DNA of 64,000 nt from an uncultured Bacilli bacterium (lineage in GTDB: Bacteria; Bacillota_I; Bacilli_A; RF39; UBA660). Of the stretch, positions 42,515 through 51,673 are shown piece after piece. Within the stretch, counting starts at the first letter, position 1. Each line of letters begins with the position of its first letter. Where the stretch lies: positions 1 through 64,000 of the forward strand of contig CAJTRV010000001.1 in assembly GCA_910578855.1 (NCBI GenBank), read 5' to 3'. The position numbers and the translations under genes were made by a program. The notes beneath the pieces were generated by a model. That model saw nothing but the letters and a program-made list of their open reading frames with translations, ran no database searches and had not been told where the DNA came from.

Positions 42515-43470
42515 ACAGAACTAGTATTGATAATTTTAAGCCAATGTTAGCTGATTATTTAATAAAAAAACATGGATTAAATATTAATAGACCATTTACT
42601 TGTTTAAATCCAAACCATGAAGATAATCACCCAAGTATGAGTTATTCACCTAAATATAATATTTGCAAATGCTTTGCTTGTGGTACAACTTATGATATTT
42701 TTGATATGGTAGGATTAGATTATGGTGTAGAATCATTTAAAGAAAAATTGGAGATAGTTGATAAATTATATCCAAATATTTCTAATATAGTTTTTAAAAA
42801 GTTTGATGTAGTAGAATCAGAAAATACAGTAATAGATTTTACTAATTATTTTAGAAAATGTGTCAGCAAAATTAATGAAACTAACTATTTAAATGATAGA
42901 AAAATAAATCCAGATTTATTAAAAAAATATAATGTAGGATTTGATGATAAAAGAGAAATGGTAGTCTTTCCAATTAATAAAAATTGTTATTTTGCAAGAA
43001 GTGTTACTGGAGATAGTAAAATAAAATCTAAAGGTACAAGTTATTTGTGGAATGAAAAATTATTAGATGATTCTGATGATAAATCATTAATATATGTAAC
43101 AGAAAGTATTATAGATTCTTTATCATTAGAAACTATAGATCCTGATGTAAAAACTATTGCATTAAATGGATTACCTAACTATAAAAGATTATTAAAAGTT
43201 TTAGAAAGTAAAGGTTATAAAGGTACTCTAGTTTTAGCATTTGATAATGATAAATCTGGTAAAATGTATCAAGATATTGTAAAAGAGGAATTAGCAAAAT
43301 TAAATGTTAATTCCTTTTCTACTTCATTAATCTCTAGTTTAGATGTTAAAGATTTGAATGAAGCATTGATAAATAACAAAGAATCTTTAATTAAAAATTA
43401 TAACTATTTTAATGATAATTTTAAGAAAATAATTGATAAAAGAATTGAAAGTGAGGGATATGAAATATGA
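42502..43470 (+). CDS. DNA primase-like protein (CHC2 zinc finger + Toprim)
   Basis: 322 residues. CHC2 zinc finger: C34, H39, C57, C60 in FTCLNPNHEDNHPS...ICKCFACG. Toprim domain: 'LIYVTESIIDSLSLE' (catalytic Glu), 'IALNGL' and 'LVLAFDNDKSGK' (DxD-like). ICE primases start complementary-strand synthesis after transfer or support element replication. No helicase domain is attached. Ends SEGYEI, similar to the tail pattern. Confidence 0.88.
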   Translation: MSFIDRTSIDNFKPMLADYLIKKHGLNINRPFTCLNPNHEDNHPSMSYSPKYNICKCFACGTTYDIFDMVGLDYGVESFKEKLEIVDKLYPNISNIVFKKFDVVESENTVIDFTNYFRKCVSKINETNYLNDRKINPDLLKKYNVGFDDKREMVVFPINKNCYFARSVTGDSKIKSKGTSYLWNEKLLDDSDDKSLIYVTESIIDSLSLETIDPDVKTIALNGLPNYKRLLKVLESKGYKGTLVLAFDNDKSGKMYQDIVKEELAKLNVNSFSTSLISSLDVKDLNEALINNKESLIKNYNYFNDNFKKIIDKRIESEGYEI

Positions 43471-43682
43471 GTAATAGGAAAAAAATAAAAAAAGTAGAAG
43501 TAACAATAGAGTTTGATTTAGAAAAACAATTTTTCAAAGTTGTTGACTATGACTATAATCATTCAGGTGGAGCTATGTCAGGAGGTTATAGAAATAAACA
43601 ACATTTTCTTGATATGTTTAATGACTATTTTGAGAAATATATTTGTATAGAATTGCCAAAATATGAGGAAGAACATGAATAA
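43467..43682 (+). CDS. Small hypothetical protein
   Basis: 71 residues, start overlapping the primase stop by 4 bases (ATGA). 'KKVEVTIEFDLEKQFFKVVDYDYNHSGGAMSGGYRNKQHFLDMFNDYFEKYI' is unrecognised; the Gly-rich central turn flanked by beta-like strands suggests a small folded domain. Confidence 0.5.
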   Translation: MSNRKKIKKVEVTIEFDLEKQFFKVVDYDYNHSGGAMSGGYRNKQHFLDMFNDYFEKYICIELPKYEEEHE

Positions 43683-44142
43683 AGATATTAAAATTTCAAA
43701 CGAAATTATCAAAGAAAAAATAGTAGAAAAGGATAAAGCAAAATTAAAATATAAACAAAAATTAGAGTTGGTAAAACAGCATTATGGAGTAGAATTTGAT
43801 GTTTATTATTTTAAAAATGAGAATATTGATAAGATAAAATTTACTAATTTAGAATTTAAAACATCTGCAAAAAATGTATCACTTGTTTATGATAATAAGA
43901 TAGGAAAATTTAATTATATTTTTTATGATTATGATAGTGAACAAGCTATAAGAAATTATGATGAAAAGAAAATTATAAGTGGATTAAATCGTGAAAAAAA
44001 ATTAAAATTAGTTATTGCAGAAGTTAAAAGATTAAATGAAGAATATCAAAAAGAATTAGTAGAAATTGATGAAAAATTTAGTGAAAATAATCAAGAAATT
44101 GCTACTGAACTTGAATATAGAAAAAAAGAAGAAAATAACTAA
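43675..44142 (+). CDS. Hypothetical protein, helical and basic/acidic
   Basis: 155 residues. ATG at 43675 has GAGGAAGA upstream; 43663 lies inside that ribosome site. Lys-rich N-terminus, long C-terminal helix ('EVKRLNEEYQKELVEIDEKFSENNQEIATELEYRKKEE'), probable coiled coil. Last gene before the candidate oriT region. Confidence 0.5.
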   Translation: MNKDIKISNEIIKEKIVEKDKAKLKYKQKLELVKQHYGVEFDVYYFKNENIDKIKFTNLEFKTSAKNVSLVYDNKIGKFNYIFYDYDSEQAIRNYDEKKIISGLNREKKLKLVIAEVKRLNEEYQKELVEIDEKFSENNQEIATELEYRKKEENN

Positions 44143-44385
44143 ATAGTTGAAAAATAGTTGACTAAAAATTCTTATAAAACAAGGGTTTAAAGGACATTTT
44201 ATAAAATAATCAACTATAAAAAGGTGTAAAATAGTTGTTTTCGCAAGTGCGAAAACGGTTGTTGGTGCAACAAAGAAGTTGAAAAATCCTTTATTTTAAA
44301 GGATTTTGAAATTTCGTGGTGCATTCCCATATCCTGTTGTCTTTAATATTTTAACTATTTTTGTGAAAGGGGGATTTTTATTATA
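44143..44385. other. Candidate origin of transfer (oriT)
   Basis: 243 gene-free bases directly upstream of two relaxosome-like genes and the relaxase. Contents in order: repeats of AATAGTTG/CAACTAT (44150-44236), a hairpin with arms GTTTTCGC/GCGAAAAC and a 4-base loop (44237-44256), TTGTTG/CAACAA (44259-44273), and an 11-bp perfect hairpin AAAATCCTTTA/TAAAGGATTTT (44283-44307), followed by TTTCGTGGTGCATTCCC before the ribosome site AAAGGGGG. Clustered inverted repeats next to the relaxase are typical of oriT; the nick site is not identified. Position and structure are seen, function is inferred. Confidence 0.6.
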
Positions 44386-44706
44386 ATGGAATTTAGTGTA
44401 TTACTATATGAAAAAGAAGCTTTATTATTAAATGATTTTATGAAAAAAAATAAATGCAAAAGTAAAGCAGAAGCAGTAAGAAAATGTATTGATATTGCTG
44501 TTAATTTACAATCAAGAGAAGATTTATTATTGGATATAAATAATAAATTAAATAGAATAATTTATAGAGAGAATATTCAAAAAAAATTATTAGAACAATT
44601 TTATGCTAATATGGAATTTCCAGTTGATCAAGATGTAAAAACAGAAGCAGGTTTAAAAAGATTTTATGAAAATAATAATTTTTATTTGAATAAAATTATG
44701 GATTAG
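44386..44706 (+). CDS. Relaxosome accessory protein candidate
   Basis: 106 residues. N-terminal 'MEFSVLLYEKEALLLNDFMKKNKCKSKAEAVRKCIDIAV' looks like a ribbon-helix-helix (strand then two helices). It is the first gene after the candidate oriT. Proteins of this kind bind oriT and recruit the relaxase. Only context and the N-terminal motif support it. Confidence 0.6.
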   Translation: MEFSVLLYEKEALLLNDFMKKNKCKSKAEAVRKCIDIAVNLQSREDLLLDINNKLNRIIYRENIQKKLLEQFYANMEFPVDQDVKTEAGLKRFYENNNFYLNKIMD

Positions 44707-44709
44707 TTT

Positions 44710-44937
44710 ATGAGTGAAAGAATAAAAAATTTTAAAAGGAGAAGTATAAGTTTACCTGTTGAACTTGATGAAATAATTTCTATAAAATTTAAAAATACTA
44801 ATTATAGTTTTATAAATGATTTTTTAGTTGAACTTTTAGAATTAGGTTTAATAAAATTAGATGAAGATTTAGAAATAAAAGATAGACAAATTGAAATTTT
44901 AAATAAGATAGATAAACTCATATCATTTAAAGAATAA
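44710..44937 (+). CDS. Ribbon-helix-helix protein, relaxosome candidate
   Basis: 75 residues; 'KNFKRRSISLPVELDEIISIKFKNTNYSFINDFLVELLELGLI' has the RHH layout. It lies between the other RHH-like gene and the relaxase and overlaps the relaxase start by one base (TAATG), suggesting coupled synthesis with it. Confidence 0.62.
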   Translation: MSERIKNFKRRSISLPVELDEIISIKFKNTNYSFINDFLVELLELGLIKLDEDLEIKDRQIEILNKIDKLISFKE

Positions 44938-46385
44938 TGGATTCTAAAGTTGTGTTTATAGATCATCCATATTATGCAGTAAATAATCCATCTAATAATT
45001 TAAGAATTTATAAAAAAAATAAAAAAGGTGAATGGTATTATATTCAATGTAAAGATATAGAACATTACAGAAAAGAATTAAAAAAATATATTTTAGGATT
45101 TTATGATTATAGTAGAGATGAATCTAAAGCTAAGTCATCAATGTTTGATTATTATATGGGCGGCAAGAAAGATGAAGATGTCATGAAAAGAAATAAAATG
45201 CGTAGAGAAGAAATGGCTATGTTAAAAGATGGTACATTTATTAAAGATGATATGGTTGATGATATGAAAGATAATTGGTCTGAATATTTAGAAAATAGTA
45301 ATGTTAATCTTGCAGTATTATCTTTATATCAAGATTATGTAGATGAGAATATTGATATTTCAGATTTACAAAAAGAAGTTGCTACAAAAATAATGCCTAA
45401 ATTTTTAAAATATTGTGGTTATCAAGATCCAGAAAAAAATTTAGAATGGATTGTATCACTTCATTGTGATAGAGAGAATAATTATCACTTTCATATAGCT
45501 TGGCTTGAAAAGAATAAATGTTTTAAATTAAAAAATAATAAGTTAGGTCATAGATATAAATTAAAGTTAGATGAGAATGAAAATAATTTTATAAAAAGAC
45601 AAGTTTCATTGTCAATAGAAAGAAGTAAATTATATAGGCCTGCCTTAATAAAAATAAATGAAGATTTAGAACATTTACAAAGTTATTTTAATCCTAAAGA
45701 TAGAAATTTTACTTTAAAAAATATTTCAGATTTATATTTAGAAGAGGATATTATTAGATTAGGATATTTATTAACACAAGTAAGAGATACTGATAAGAAA
45801 TATATTAAATATGGTTCTTTACCAAGAAATGAAAGAGGTAAAGAAATAAGAATTTTAACTAATAAAATAAAAGATAAATTATTTGATTCTAAAAATGAAT
45901 TAAGATTATCTAAAAATGAAGTTGATGAAGCTATAGAAAAATTAAATGATATATTTTTAGATATAGATAAAAGAAATAATATTTCAAATGCTGGTTTTGA
46001 AAGTGCTTTTGATAATAAAATGATAAGAGATAAATTAGAAAAATCTGATAATTATATTTTAAATGCAATAGTAAATCATGCTTTATATAATTATGATTAT
46101 AATAAAGGGAATACTAATAAGAAATCCAGTAAAATATCTTTTGAAGATATTATTGGAGAAATTGCTATTATTATTTATAAAGATAAGAATAATAAAATTT
46201 ATCTAAATAATAGAAAGAAATTTAGATTAAAAGTATTAGAAAATTATTTTATATATGGTGGTTATAAGAATCACGATAAAATGTCTAATGCTTTAAGAAG
46301 ATTATCAAAAGATTCTGATAATGCTGCTAAACAATTTTATGAGATGTTATCAGATAATGAATATACTAATAATATATATTTTTAA
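44937..46385 (+). CDS. MobP-like relaxase
   Basis: 482 residues. The region 'LEWIVSLHCDRENNYHFHIAWLEK' contains the HxDxxxxHxH-type metal-binding motif of relaxases (cf. MobP HxDxxNxHxH), and upstream Tyr residues in FDYYMGG are candidates for the nicking tyrosine. A long helical C-terminus follows. Relaxases nick oriT and pilot the strand into the channel. The family assignment (MobP, not MobV or MobQ) is by motif spacing only. C-terminus NIYF. Confidence 0.78.
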   Translation: MDSKVVFIDHPYYAVNNPSNNLRIYKKNKKGEWYYIQCKDIEHYRKELKKYILGFYDYSRDESKAKSSMFDYYMGGKKDEDVMKRNKMRREEMAMLKDGTFIKDDMVDDMKDNWSEYLENSNVNLAVLSLYQDYVDENIDISDLQKEVATKIMPKFLKYCGYQDPEKNLEWIVSLHCDRENNYHFHIAWLEKNKCFKLKNNKLGHRYKLKLDENENNFIKRQVSLSIERSKLYRPALIKINEDLEHLQSYFNPKDRNFTLKNISDLYLEEDIIRLGYLLTQVRDTDKKYIKYGSLPRNERGKEIRILTNKIKDKLFDSKNELRLSKNEVDEAIEKLNDIFLDIDKRNNISNAGFESAFDNKMIRDKLEKSDNYILNAIVNHALYNYDYNKGNTNKKSSKISFEDIIGEIAIIIYKDKNNKIYLNNRKKFRLKVLENYFIYGGYKNHDKMSNALRRLSKDSDNAAKQFYEMLSDNEYTNNIYF

Positions 46386-46499
46386 CTATTTATCCTATAA
46401 AAAATTGAAAACGTATAATTTACGACATATTTTGACATTTTTCCTATAATTTTTATGTTAATATAGCCATTATAATTTTATTTAAGGGGGAAAAATATA

Positions 46500-46667
46500 A
46501 TGAAAAATGAAATTATTAATAACATTGAAAAAGAGTTGTCTATTTTATTGGACAAGCTAGGAGAAGAAAAGTATATTGAATTCATAAAAGAAAATGAGTT
46601 ATTATCAATATATGATCAAATTGATAATGAATTATATAGTTCATATATTTTGAAAAAGACTTTTTAG
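46500..46667 (+). CDS. Small acidic protein (55 residues)
   Basis: ATG preceded by AAGGGGG at 46484-46490. Sequence 'NEIINNIEKELSILLDKLGEEKYIEFIKENELLSIYDQIDNELYSSYIL' is helical and acidic; unrecognised. The TTGACA at 46432 and TATAAT at 46445 upstream are badly spaced, so its promoter is uncertain. Confidence 0.5.
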   Translation: MKNEIINNIEKELSILLDKLGEEKYIEFIKENELLSIYDQIDNELYSSYILKKTF

Positions 46668-46720
46668 TGAATATCTATCAAATTGTAAAATTTAAAAATG
46701 AAATTATAGTTTAATATATT

Positions 46721-46737
46721 TTTATATGGTAAAATAT
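46721..46737 (+). promoter_or_regulatory. Promoter of the HU gene
   Basis: TTTATATGGTAAAATAT with extended -10 TG-G-TAAAAT; identical to the 17 bases before the DGR target gene (13841-13857). Confidence 0.55.
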
Positions 46738-46775
46738 TATTGAAAGCTTAAAGCTTAGGACAGGAGGTGTAATCA

Positions 46776-47051
46776 ATGAAGAAGTCTGAAATGATTGAAA
46801 CAATTGCAAAAAATGCTGATGTAACAAAAGCAGATGCTGAAAAAGTATTTAATGCTACTTTTGATTTATTCAAAGATGAATTAGCAAAAGGAGAAAAAGT
46901 TTCAGTAGCTGGATTTGGAGTTTTCAAAATTTCTGAAAGAGCTGCAAGAGAAGGTCGTAATCCAGCAACTGGAGAACCAATGAAGATTGCTGCTAGTAAA
47001 GGTGTTAGTTTCAAAGCTGGTACTGCTTTAAAAGAAGTTGTTAATAAATAA
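46776..47051 (+). CDS. hup: HU-family DNA-binding protein
   Basis: 91 residues, complete HU: 'MKKSEMIETIAKNADVTKADAEKVFNATFDLFKDELAKGEKVSVAGFGVFKISERAAREGRNPATGEPMKIAASKGVSFKAGTALKEVVNK' in abbreviated form, with the GRNPATGE beta-arm signature. It bends DNA and may aid recombination or oriT folding. Ribosome site CAGGAGGTG. Codon use is closer to highly expressed genes than its neighbours. Confidence 0.92.
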   Translation: MKKSEMIETIAKNADVTKADAEKVFNATFDLFKDELAKGEKVSVAGFGVFKISERAAREGRNPATGEPMKIAASKGVSFKAGTALKEVVNK

Positions 47052-47065
47052 CTTAATTTTTTATT

Positions 47066-47095
47066 AAAGATTATCAAAATTGATGATCTTTTTAT
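47066..47095 (+). terminator. Intrinsic terminator after HU
   Basis: AAAGATTATCA/TGATGATCTTT (47066-47076, 47081-47091; one wobble) and T-run. Confidence 0.75.
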
Positions 47096-47121
47096 TTTGA
47101 TTGAAAAGGGGGAAAATAAAT

Positions 47122-47811
47122 TTGTTAAGTTTAGAAAAAAAATTAAAAGTATTTGAGGTTATATGTGGTGATTGGGATTATAGAAATATAGATATGACTG
47201 AACCACATTTACAAGGAATTCAGGTAATAGATAATCATCATATAGGAATTAGTTGTGAATTATTTTCACCTGATTTAGATGAATATGTATCTTGTGATGG
47301 TGGGATAGTTGAGGATAAAAAGTTAGTAAAAAAATTTAAAAAGTTAAACTTTGATAAACAGGATGAAGTGCTTAATTTTATATCTGATATAAATTCTTTA
47401 ATAGATTGGGACAAGATTAATAATGACTTATTTGATCAAGTTAATTTAGAAAAAGAAAAATTGAAACTTGAAGAAGAGTCAGATGAAGAATATGAAGAAT
47501 TTGCTGATTATGAGGAAGATGACATTACTATTGTACCAGCAAAAAAACTGGGTGATGGTTGGAATTGGTATAAATATGATGATGGTTCTGGTTATTTGCA
47601 ATCTCCAGATGGTAAAGAATATATGTCTTATGATTTACAAACAAATGAGTATCAAGTAACTAGAAATTCTCAATATGATTTATTTCCATTAAGTTATTAT
47701 TATGGAGATGGAATTGATCCAAGTGAATTCAAGCCATTTGAATATATGGAAGAGGAAATGATTGAAAGAATTTTACCACGAGAAAAGGAAAAAGAAGAAA
47801 TGAGTTTATAA
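47122..47811 (+). CDS. Hypothetical acidic protein
   Basis: 229 residues, TTG start after AAAAGGGGG. Not recognised; central acidic run (EEESDEEYEEFADYEEDD) and 'GDGWNWYKYDDGSGYLQSPDGKEYMSYDL', a motif with many Tyr/Trp that looks like a small beta domain. Ends 'EKEEMSL'. First of a series of acidic unknowns leading to virD4. Confidence 0.55.
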   Translation: MLSLEKKLKVFEVICGDWDYRNIDMTEPHLQGIQVIDNHHIGISCELFSPDLDEYVSCDGGIVEDKKLVKKFKKLNFDKQDEVLNFISDINSLIDWDKINNDLFDQVNLEKEKLKLEEESDEEYEEFADYEEDDITIVPAKKLGDGWNWYKYDDGSGYLQSPDGKEYMSYDLQTNEYQVTRNSQYDLFPLSYYYGDGIDPSEFKPFEYMEEEMIERILPREKEKEEMSL

Positions 47812-47820
47812 GGGGGTAGT

Positions 47821-48612
47821 ATGAGTATATTTCAAGATTTTGAAGAAATTAGAGAGAAAATTGGTCATGAAAAATATGATATGATAGAAAATTATTTAGA
47901 AACAAATTGTTCACAAGGTAATATTGATAAATATTTTAAAGAAATGAATAAAATATGGAAATTACCACCTGATAAGTGGAATGAGACAGCAAATGAATTA
48001 AAAGAAAAATATGGAGTAATTTTATTAGATGATGTTTTACATAAGCAAGATGAATGGGTAAAGTATGAAGAATGGTACAATAAAAATTATTTACATAGAG
48101 ATATTAAAATATTAGGTACTTGGAATACTGATTATGATGATATACGTTGCAATGCTATTTTATATCAGGATGGAAAAGAGGTTGCTAATATAATTGCTAG
48201 CTATGATGAATCTGATATTAGATATTCAATTGGAAATAAAGATTCTGAATTAAGTGAAGATTTTGTTAATAGGGCTTTTAAAAATCTAATATCTTATGCT
48301 TTTGATTCTTATTTAGAATTACCAAAAATATCGGAGTGTTCAAAACTATTACAAAGCATTTATGATGATGTATGTTCTTCTGATGCTGCTATGTGTCATA
48401 TATCAGATGAAGATTGGGATAATTATTATATTGATGATTATTCTGATAATGATGTAAAAACATTGGAAGAAGAGATAAAAAAATATGGTTTAGAAGAAGT
48501 AATTGGTATAGGTGATGATGGTTATAAAATTGTTGGATATGGTGATTTAGAAACTAGATTTAATGATGATAGAAATTTAGAAAAAAATAAAGAAAGTGAG
48601 ATGGAATTATAA
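47821..48612 (+). CDS. Hypothetical acidic protein, -ESEMEL tail
   Basis: 263 residues. 'FEEIREKIGHEKYDMIENYLE', 'WKLPPDKWNETANELKEKYGVILLDDVLHKQDEWVKYEEWY' and 'CNAILYQDGKEVANIIASYDESDIRYSIG' do not match a family I know. Start after AAGGGGG; ends SEMEL, sharing the tail pattern, and overlaps the following small Cys protein by one base. Confidence 0.55.
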   Translation: MSIFQDFEEIREKIGHEKYDMIENYLETNCSQGNIDKYFKEMNKIWKLPPDKWNETANELKEKYGVILLDDVLHKQDEWVKYEEWYNKNYLHRDIKILGTWNTDYDDIRCNAILYQDGKEVANIIASYDESDIRYSIGNKDSELSEDFVNRAFKNLISYAFDSYLELPKISECSKLLQSIYDDVCSSDAAMCHISDEDWDNYYIDDYSDNDVKTLEEEIKKYGLEEVIGIGDDGYKIVGYGDLETRFNDDRNLEKNKESEMEL

Positions 48613-48746
48613 TGAGTAATAAAATCTTACTTGAAATTTCAAATTTTTGTGAAACATGTTCTTCTCATGAAAATTGTCCTGAAGAAGAATGTGTTTTATA
48701 TCGAATTGAAAAAATAATATTAAAGGGGGAGAAAGATGAAAAATAA
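48612..48746 (+). CDS. Small cysteine protein (44 residues)
   Basis: Begins in a TAATG overlap. Four cysteines at 13, 16, 22 and 27 (CxxC-x5-C-x4-C) suggest a zinc knuckle: 'FCETCSSHENCPEEECVLYRIE'-like arrangement. The frame overlaps the next gene's start by 11 bases and includes its AAGGGGGAG ribosome site. Too short for routine gene finding; the coupling and cysteine spacing support a real product. Confidence 0.55.
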   Translation: MSNKILLEISNFCETCSSHENCPEEECVLYRIEKIILKGEKDEK

Positions 48747-49596
48747 ATTATGTTATTTGGTTGATATAATTGAAAATAATGAAGAGTGTGTTATTTTAAA
48801 GGTAAAAGATAATAAGACATTAGATTTAATTAAACTTGGTTGTTTTGATGGTAATGAAGAATTAATAAGATTAACAAAAGGGAAAGATCATACATGTACT
48901 ATATTTAGAACCAATGATAAACCATTTTCTTGGGATTGGGGAAGAAGTGGATATACTTTAGTTTCAGATAACGTTTCTACTATGGGAAAATTAATAGAAG
49001 CATGTATAACAGAAGATTTTGATATTTATATAGGAGAGGACAAAAATAAAATAAGAGAAACAATGAGTATTATGTCCTTAGATGATTCAAGTAATAGTAG
49101 TCATTTTATTGAAATGATGTATTGGAAAAATGGAAACGATGTTTCAGTTCATAAAGATAATTCATTCTATAAATTTTTTAAAAATACCACTGAGGCAAAA
49201 AAACATTTTGAAGATTTAAATTATGACATTAATTTTAAAAATAAATACATTGCAGGTACAGGTTGTATTGTTGAAGAATATGATATATCTAAAAACAAAG
49301 AATTAAAAGATTGGAAAGAAGAGCCATATTTTGATATGTTAGTTGATGATATTAAATCAATGGAAGATGATCAATCATATACTGTTGCTAGAGTGATAAA
49401 TGGTATAAATTGTGTTGAGTTACATTATGTTGATGGGGAAGCAACTCTTGAATATGGAAATAGAGTTAGTGAAAATGAATGGAAATCAGATATAGAAGAG
49501 ATTGATTGGTTTAATAAAGACTTATCGGAAGAGGAGATAGCAGATAAATTATGGGATTTATTTAATTATTATTATGGAGAAGAGTATGAAATATAA
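48736..49596 (+). CDS. Hypothetical protein, -EEYEI tail
   Basis: 286 residues, unrecognised. 'FRTNDKPFSWDWGRSGYTLVSDNVSTMGKLIEACITEDFDIYIGEDKNKIRETMSIM' and 'MLVDDIKSMEDDQSYTVARVINGINCVELHYVDGEATLEYG' are the more structured parts. Overlaps the next gene by 11 bases. Confidence 0.55.
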   Translation: MKNKLCYLVDIIENNEECVILKVKDNKTLDLIKLGCFDGNEELIRLTKGKDHTCTIFRTNDKPFSWDWGRSGYTLVSDNVSTMGKLIEACITEDFDIYIGEDKNKIRETMSIMSLDDSSNSSHFIEMMYWKNGNDVSVHKDNSFYKFFKNTTEAKKHFEDLNYDINFKNKYIAGTGCIVEEYDISKNKELKDWKEEPYFDMLVDDIKSMEDDQSYTVARVINGINCVELHYVDGEATLEYGNRVSENEWKSDIEEIDWFNKDLSEEEIADKLWDLFNYYYGEEYEI

Positions 49597-50203
49597 TGAT
49601 AAAATATATACTGTCTGTTATGATACTTTAGATGTGTTTAATTCAAAAGAAGATGCAAAAAGATTTTATAGTGAATGTTATTATATGAGTGAAGGAGCAG
49701 AACATGAGCGTTATGCTTCTATTTTAGTTGATTTGAATTTTAGTAATTTAGGGAAGGATAATGTAAGTATAGATTGTAGAGAAATAAAAATAAAAAATAA
49801 TGACAATGAAAGCAAGTTTTTAAGTGTTCAACTTAAAGAGAGATTATCTATTGAGGATACTATTAAATATTATGAAGAAAAAATACAACCTATATTAGAA
49901 GTATCAGATGAATATGGAATTTATTTTACTGGTAGAAATCCTTTTGAAGATTTTGGATCTGATGCAGAAGGTAATACAAATTTCAGTTTTTCAAATTACT
50001 ATAAAGAACTATTAGAAAAATTTGGAATAGATGTTGATAATATATATACTGATGATTGGTCTGATGGAAAATATAAATTGGTTGTTAATAATGAGGAGTT
50101 TAAAATTACTGCATGGGATGATTTAGAAGGAGTTATTGATAATGTAGATTCAATGATTGAATTATTTAAATCAAAAGAATTAAAGGGGGAATTAGAAATA
50201 TGA
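49586..50203 (+). CDS. Hypothetical protein, -GELEI tail
   Basis: 205 residues, unrecognised. The ATG at 49586 follows GGAGAAGA; 49574 lies upstream of that site. 'DVFNSKEDAKRFYSECYYMSEGAEHERYASILVDL' resembles recurrent small ICE proteins in which a 'SK.DA..FY..C..MSEG.E..RY..I' motif is seen. Ends ELEI; overlaps the next gene by 4 bases. Confidence 0.58.
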   Translation: MKYNDKIYTVCYDTLDVFNSKEDAKRFYSECYYMSEGAEHERYASILVDLNFSNLGKDNVSIDCREIKIKNNDNESKFLSVQLKERLSIEDTIKYYEEKIQPILEVSDEYGIYFTGRNPFEDFGSDAEGNTNFSFSNYYKELLEKFGIDVDNIYTDDWSDGKYKLVVNNEEFKITAWDDLEGVIDNVDSMIELFKSKELKGELEI

Positions 50204-50997
50204 AAACATTAGATGATATTGTAGATGAATATTATAATGCGATTTTACAATATGAATCATATCTAAAAGAACATGAATTAAAAGAAGAACCAAAAAAACA
50301 AGAATTATCTAAATTAAAGAAAATGGAGATGGATATTAGGAATTCAATGCAAGAATATTATGAAAGAAATTGTATGCCATGGCGACAGCTTAAAGGAGAT
50401 ATTAAAGAAGGCATAAAAAAAGATCTATCAAAGAGGGATAAACTAATTTCTTATTTGAGAGCAGAAGATGCAATAGGAGATAGTTTATCCTCTGTTGTGG
50501 AAGAAGAATTAGCAGAATATTATTTGAAAAATGGTTTTGATTTAAATGATGATGATATTAAAATTAAAATAGAAGAAGAAGTATGCGACTGTTATGCTGT
50601 TTCTTCTTTAGATTCAAAAAAGTATTCAAAAGATACTTTAAAATTAAAAGAAATTGCAATTGCATTTCATAAAGCTTGCACAGACATATATAAAATATAT
50701 ACTGGTGAATATAAATTTGAAATGGATGCTCCAAATAAAATTGATATTGAAATAAATAATGGTAGAATTATGAGAATTAGTCAGACAGAATCAGATAAAA
50801 TAAGATGTGGTATAGGAGTTGAAACTTTAGATGAAAAAGGTAATTTAGAAGAAAAAGAGTTAATAAGCGAAGGGGATTTTGTTATGCTTATAAATTATTA
50901 TCATTATATTAAAGAAAATGATATTAAAGATGATTTTATAAACACAACTGGTTTAAATGATAGAAAAGATTTTGAATCAGAAAACATTGAAATATAA
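50200..50997 (+). CDS. Hypothetical protein, -ENIEI tail
   Basis: 265 residues, helical, charged. 'MEMDIRNSMQEYYERNCMPWRQLKGDIKEGIKKDLS' and later a beta-rich part 'IDIEINNGRIMRISQTESDKIRCGIGVETLDEKG'. Unrecognised. Start in an ATGA overlap with the preceding gene. Confidence 0.55.
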   Translation: MKTLDDIVDEYYNAILQYESYLKEHELKEEPKKQELSKLKKMEMDIRNSMQEYYERNCMPWRQLKGDIKEGIKKDLSKRDKLISYLRAEDAIGDSLSSVVEEELAEYYLKNGFDLNDDDIKIKIEEEVCDCYAVSSLDSKKYSKDTLKLKEIAIAFHKACTDIYKIYTGEYKFEMDAPNKIDIEINNGRIMRISQTESDKIRCGIGVETLDEKGNLEEKELISEGDFVMLINYYHYIKENDIKDDFINTTGLNDRKDFESENIEI

Positions 50998-51016
50998 TAA
51001 AACTGAGGGTTTTGGT

Positions 51017-51655
51017 ATGAGTATATTAGTTATAGATAGAAAAACAGTTGATGAAAGTATAAGTAATCGTGAAACTTTAAGAGAAGCTAAAGTTGCTTAT
51101 GAATATATTAATAGTATCTTAAAATATTCAGATGTTAGAATGGATAAAGAAACTGTAAAAGAACTAGAAAATGCTACTGACATTTTAAAAGATTTATATG
51201 AGTGTACATATTCTACTACTTATGATAACGAAGATAAAAAAGAACAACTATTAACTGATTGTAGTTGCCCTGATTGTCATAATCAACTTAGTGTAAGTGA
51301 TTTAATAGATTATTCATATACTTGCAATAATTGTGATAAGAATTTATATGATTTTGAAGTTGATTCAGAAAAGGTTTGGTATTTAGAGGAGACAAGAGAA
51401 TTAATATCTCCTCTTTTTGTTGGCGAAAGTAAGATCAGAGTTGTTCCAGAACCAATATTAAATAAATATATAGATTGTTGGTCTAAACATGAGGAATTAC
51501 CAATTAAAGATGATTTATTGTATTGTAAAACTGATAATAAAATAATAGCTTTAGATAACAGCAGTGGTGATTGTTGGGTAGAAGAATTTGATAATGAAAT
51601 AGATGCTAAAAAATGGCTTCTAGGAATAGAAGAGTGTAGTGAAATGGAAATATAA
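51017..51655 (+). CDS. Hypothetical zinc-ribbon protein, -SEMEI tail
   Basis: 212 residues. Central zinc ribbon: 'DCSCPDCHNQLSVSDLIDYSYTCNNCDKNLYDF' with two CxxC pairs 20 residues apart. The rest is acidic and unrecognised. The ATG at 51017 follows GAGGG; the track of open frame upstream to 50957 overlaps the preceding gene and is not used. Confidence 0.58.
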   Translation: MSILVIDRKTVDESISNRETLREAKVAYEYINSILKYSDVRMDKETVKELENATDILKDLYECTYSTTYDNEDKKEQLLTDCSCPDCHNQLSVSDLIDYSYTCNNCDKNLYDFEVDSEKVWYLEETRELISPLFVGESKIRVVPEPILNKYIDCWSKHEELPIKDDLLYCKTDNKIIALDNSSGDCWVEEFDNEIDAKKWLLGIEECSEMEI

Positions 51656-51673
51656 ATAAAAGGGGAGTTAGAA

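Noticed and set aside
46432..46450. TTGACA and TATAAT as a promoter for the 46500 gene
   Set aside because: The two boxes are only 7 bases apart, so they cannot form one promoter; a better pairing is not clear.
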